From Lactobacillus amylovorus DSM 20531 (GTDB lineage: Bacteria > Bacillota > Bacilli > Lactobacillales > Lactobacillaceae): 64,000 nucleotides of DNA. Positions 63,314-64,000 of the stretch are shown here, one piece after another (positions within the stretch are counted from its first letter, which is position 1; each line of letters begins with the position of its first letter). The DNA lies in contig NZ_CP017706.1 of assembly GCF_002706375.1 (NCBI RefSeq), forward strand, positions 62,001 through 126,000. Direction: 5' to 3'. Below the pieces are notes generated by a model. It was not told where the DNA came from. It saw only the letters and a program-made list of their open reading frames with translations, and did not search any database. Position numbers and translations under genes: made by a program.

Positions 63314-63646
63314 TTAACTCTTCTTTCTTGAAATTACTAAAATAGAATAGTTTTGAACTTCGCCCTTTAACTGATAAATTTGAAAAATATGCCACTGAGC
63401 ACGTAAAGTAGGCTGGTTGACCTTCATTTTTGTACGATATGGCAATTTCAAGATAAATTGATCATTGCTTTTAGCTACATAAGAAAATACCCATGTATAA
63501 ATCAGTAAGATTGTAAAAATAATTCCAACTACTATTCCAGAAATACTGATTGCCTTATTCCCCTCATAGCCAAGAATCATAGCTATAAAAAGAATAATTA
63601 AGAGCCATGAATAATAAATTATTCCAGCAAGCCCTAAAAATATCAA
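63314..63646 (-). CDS. Small membrane protein of unknown function, first gene of the fhs-lspA-rluD-carAB operon
   Basis: About 110 residues: two hydrophobic helices ([20 protein letters not shown] and [20 protein letters not shown]) and a basic C-terminal half. No family recognised. The start is uncertain: TTG 63646 lacks a good ribosome site, and the frame stays open about seven codons further upstream, to a TAA that shortly follows GGGCG. Gap to fhs is 4 nt. Confidence 0.65.
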   Translation of the reverse strand: MIFLGLAGIIYYSWLLIILFIAMILGYEGNKAISISGIVVGIIFTILLIYTWVFSYVAKSNDQFILKLPYRTKMKVNQPTLRAQWHIFQIYQLKGEVQNYSILVISRKKS

Positions 63647-63698
63647 ATGCTGTTTAGATTTTAAAATTTAGATCACGCCCTGTTTATCATTTATTCTT

Positions 63699-63704
63699 AT
63701 TGTA
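63699..63704 (-). promoter_or_regulatory. Probable extended -10 element of the fhs-carB operon
   Basis: On the minus strand TGTTACAAT (TGn plus TACAAT, hexamer at 63699-63704) lies upstream of the first gene. No convincing -35. Confidence 0.4.
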
Positions 63705-63729
63705 ACAAATATAGCTAAAATAAGAGAGT

Positions 63730-63767
63730 ATGTTTTAAAACATCAATGTCATTAAGTTAAGACATTG
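63730..63767. repeat. Two adjacent dyads upstream of the fhs operon
   Basis: ATGTTTTAAAACAT (63730-63743) is a perfect palindrome. CAATGTC (63744-63750) and GACATTG (63761-63767) form a second dyad with TTAA repeats between. Together they look like operator-type sequence. Confidence 0.5.
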
Positions 63768-63790
63768 ACAAATTATCGACTCAATTTTTA

Positions 63791-63835
63791 AGATCATTCA
63801 TTTGCGATTTATCGCATTTGAATGATCTTTTTTTA
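63791..63835 (+). terminator. Hairpin terminator
   Basis: AGATCATTCATTTGCGAT pairs with ATCGCATTTGAATGATCT (mismatch-bulged) and is followed by TTTTTTT on the plus strand. On the minus strand the T tract is weak (TTAAAAATTG), so its main orientation is plus although the flanking genes read minus. Confidence 0.75.
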
Positions 63836-63865
63836 TGTCAAATAAGCCCAAATCTTGTTTAGAAA

Positions 63866-64000
63866 TTAGGCTACACGATATAAATAATATACAGCTGATT
63901 TTGGTTTGAAATTTCTTTTGTCTTTTCGTCCTGGTCTGATTGGAATTGTGTAATGACCAATTTGAATAAGAATCTTTTTAAAGATTTTAGTTGAAGAAGA
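63866..64000 (-). CDS. C-terminal end of an unidentified protein, partial
   Basis: The minus-strand frame, open from the window edge, reads TKIFKKILIQIGHYTIPIRP then GRKDKRNFKPKSAVYYLYRVA and stops at 63866-63868. The very basic tail recalls C-termini of IS transposases, but I cannot assign a family. Without the upstream part it should be treated as an unknown partial gene. Confidence 0.45.
   Translation of the reverse strand, partial: SSSTKIFKKILIQIGHYTIPIRPGRKDKRNFKPKSAVYYLYRVA

Noticed and set aside
1..64000. CRISPR arrays, tRNA or rRNA genes
   Set aside because: No regularly spaced direct repeats and no tRNA- or rRNA-like sequence were seen in the window.

Overview
The window looks like a chromosome segment of a host- or dairy-adapted Lactobacillus of the acidophilus/helveticus type. 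The evidence is low G+C, Lactobacillales-style leaders (FMN riboswitch, T-box), a secreted GH25 lysozyme with C-terminal S-layer (SLAP-type) repeats, an XerS-type recombinase, an IS256-family element, and about a dozen broken genes. The level of gene decay is closest to what is known of L. helveticus. The species is inferred, not proven.

Layout. 1-3.3 kb: riboflavin operon ribD-ribE-ribBA-ribH on the minus strand behind a consensus promoter, an FMN riboswitch and a terminator. 3.3-27 kb: an accessory-rich stretch, mostly plus strand, mixing intact genes (dps, aldo/keto reductase, acetyltransferases, UvrA-like ABC protein, T-box-controlled brnQ, amino-acid permease, proC, rarA, yeiH) with decayed ones. 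The decayed set comprises two deletion-born chimeras (aldo/keto reductase::membrane protein and kptA::alcohol dehydrogenase), two DUF915 hydrolases, a CofE-like ligase, an Abi gene cut by the IS256-family element, an NAD(P)-binding protein, a DUF3800 protein and LysR remnants. 27-40.8 kb: core genes, namely a SWIM/SNF2 helicase, plsY, parE-parC, ppaC, a cyclophilin and yoaK. 40.8-42.2 kb: a gene-free, very AT-rich gap that begins with a strong dif (XerC/XerD) candidate. Plus-strand genes dominate before this point and minus-strand genes become frequent after it, so this is probably the replication terminus. 42.2-56 kb: a Fic protein with a small overlapping partner, a damaged pair of ABC exporters, an MFS exporter behind a leader ORF with competing hairpins, the lysozyme, a DUF5052 lipoprotein, xerS, degV, marR and rqcH. 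56-63.7 kb: one minus-strand operon, membrane protein-fhs-lspA-rluD-carA-carB. 63.87-64 kb: a partial minus-strand reading frame.

Most notable observations. (1) CarA and CarB are full length and uninterrupted, but they lack the glutaminase Cys and His and the ATP-grasp metal ligands at both CarB sites, so they look like a retained pseudoenzyme pair in the usual lspA-rluD-pyr position. (2) A dif candidate lies 4.8 kb from parEC, next to the empty terminus gap. (3) The heptamer GGGATGC/GCATCCC occurs 27 times by my count, about tenfold more than a rough expectation, which suggests a Chi-like or other architectural motif. (4) The MFS exporter has a 39-codon leader ORF and mutually exclusive hairpins, one of which covers its start codon. 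(5) An orphan terminator and two long hairpins upstream of xerS suggest an unannotated transcript.
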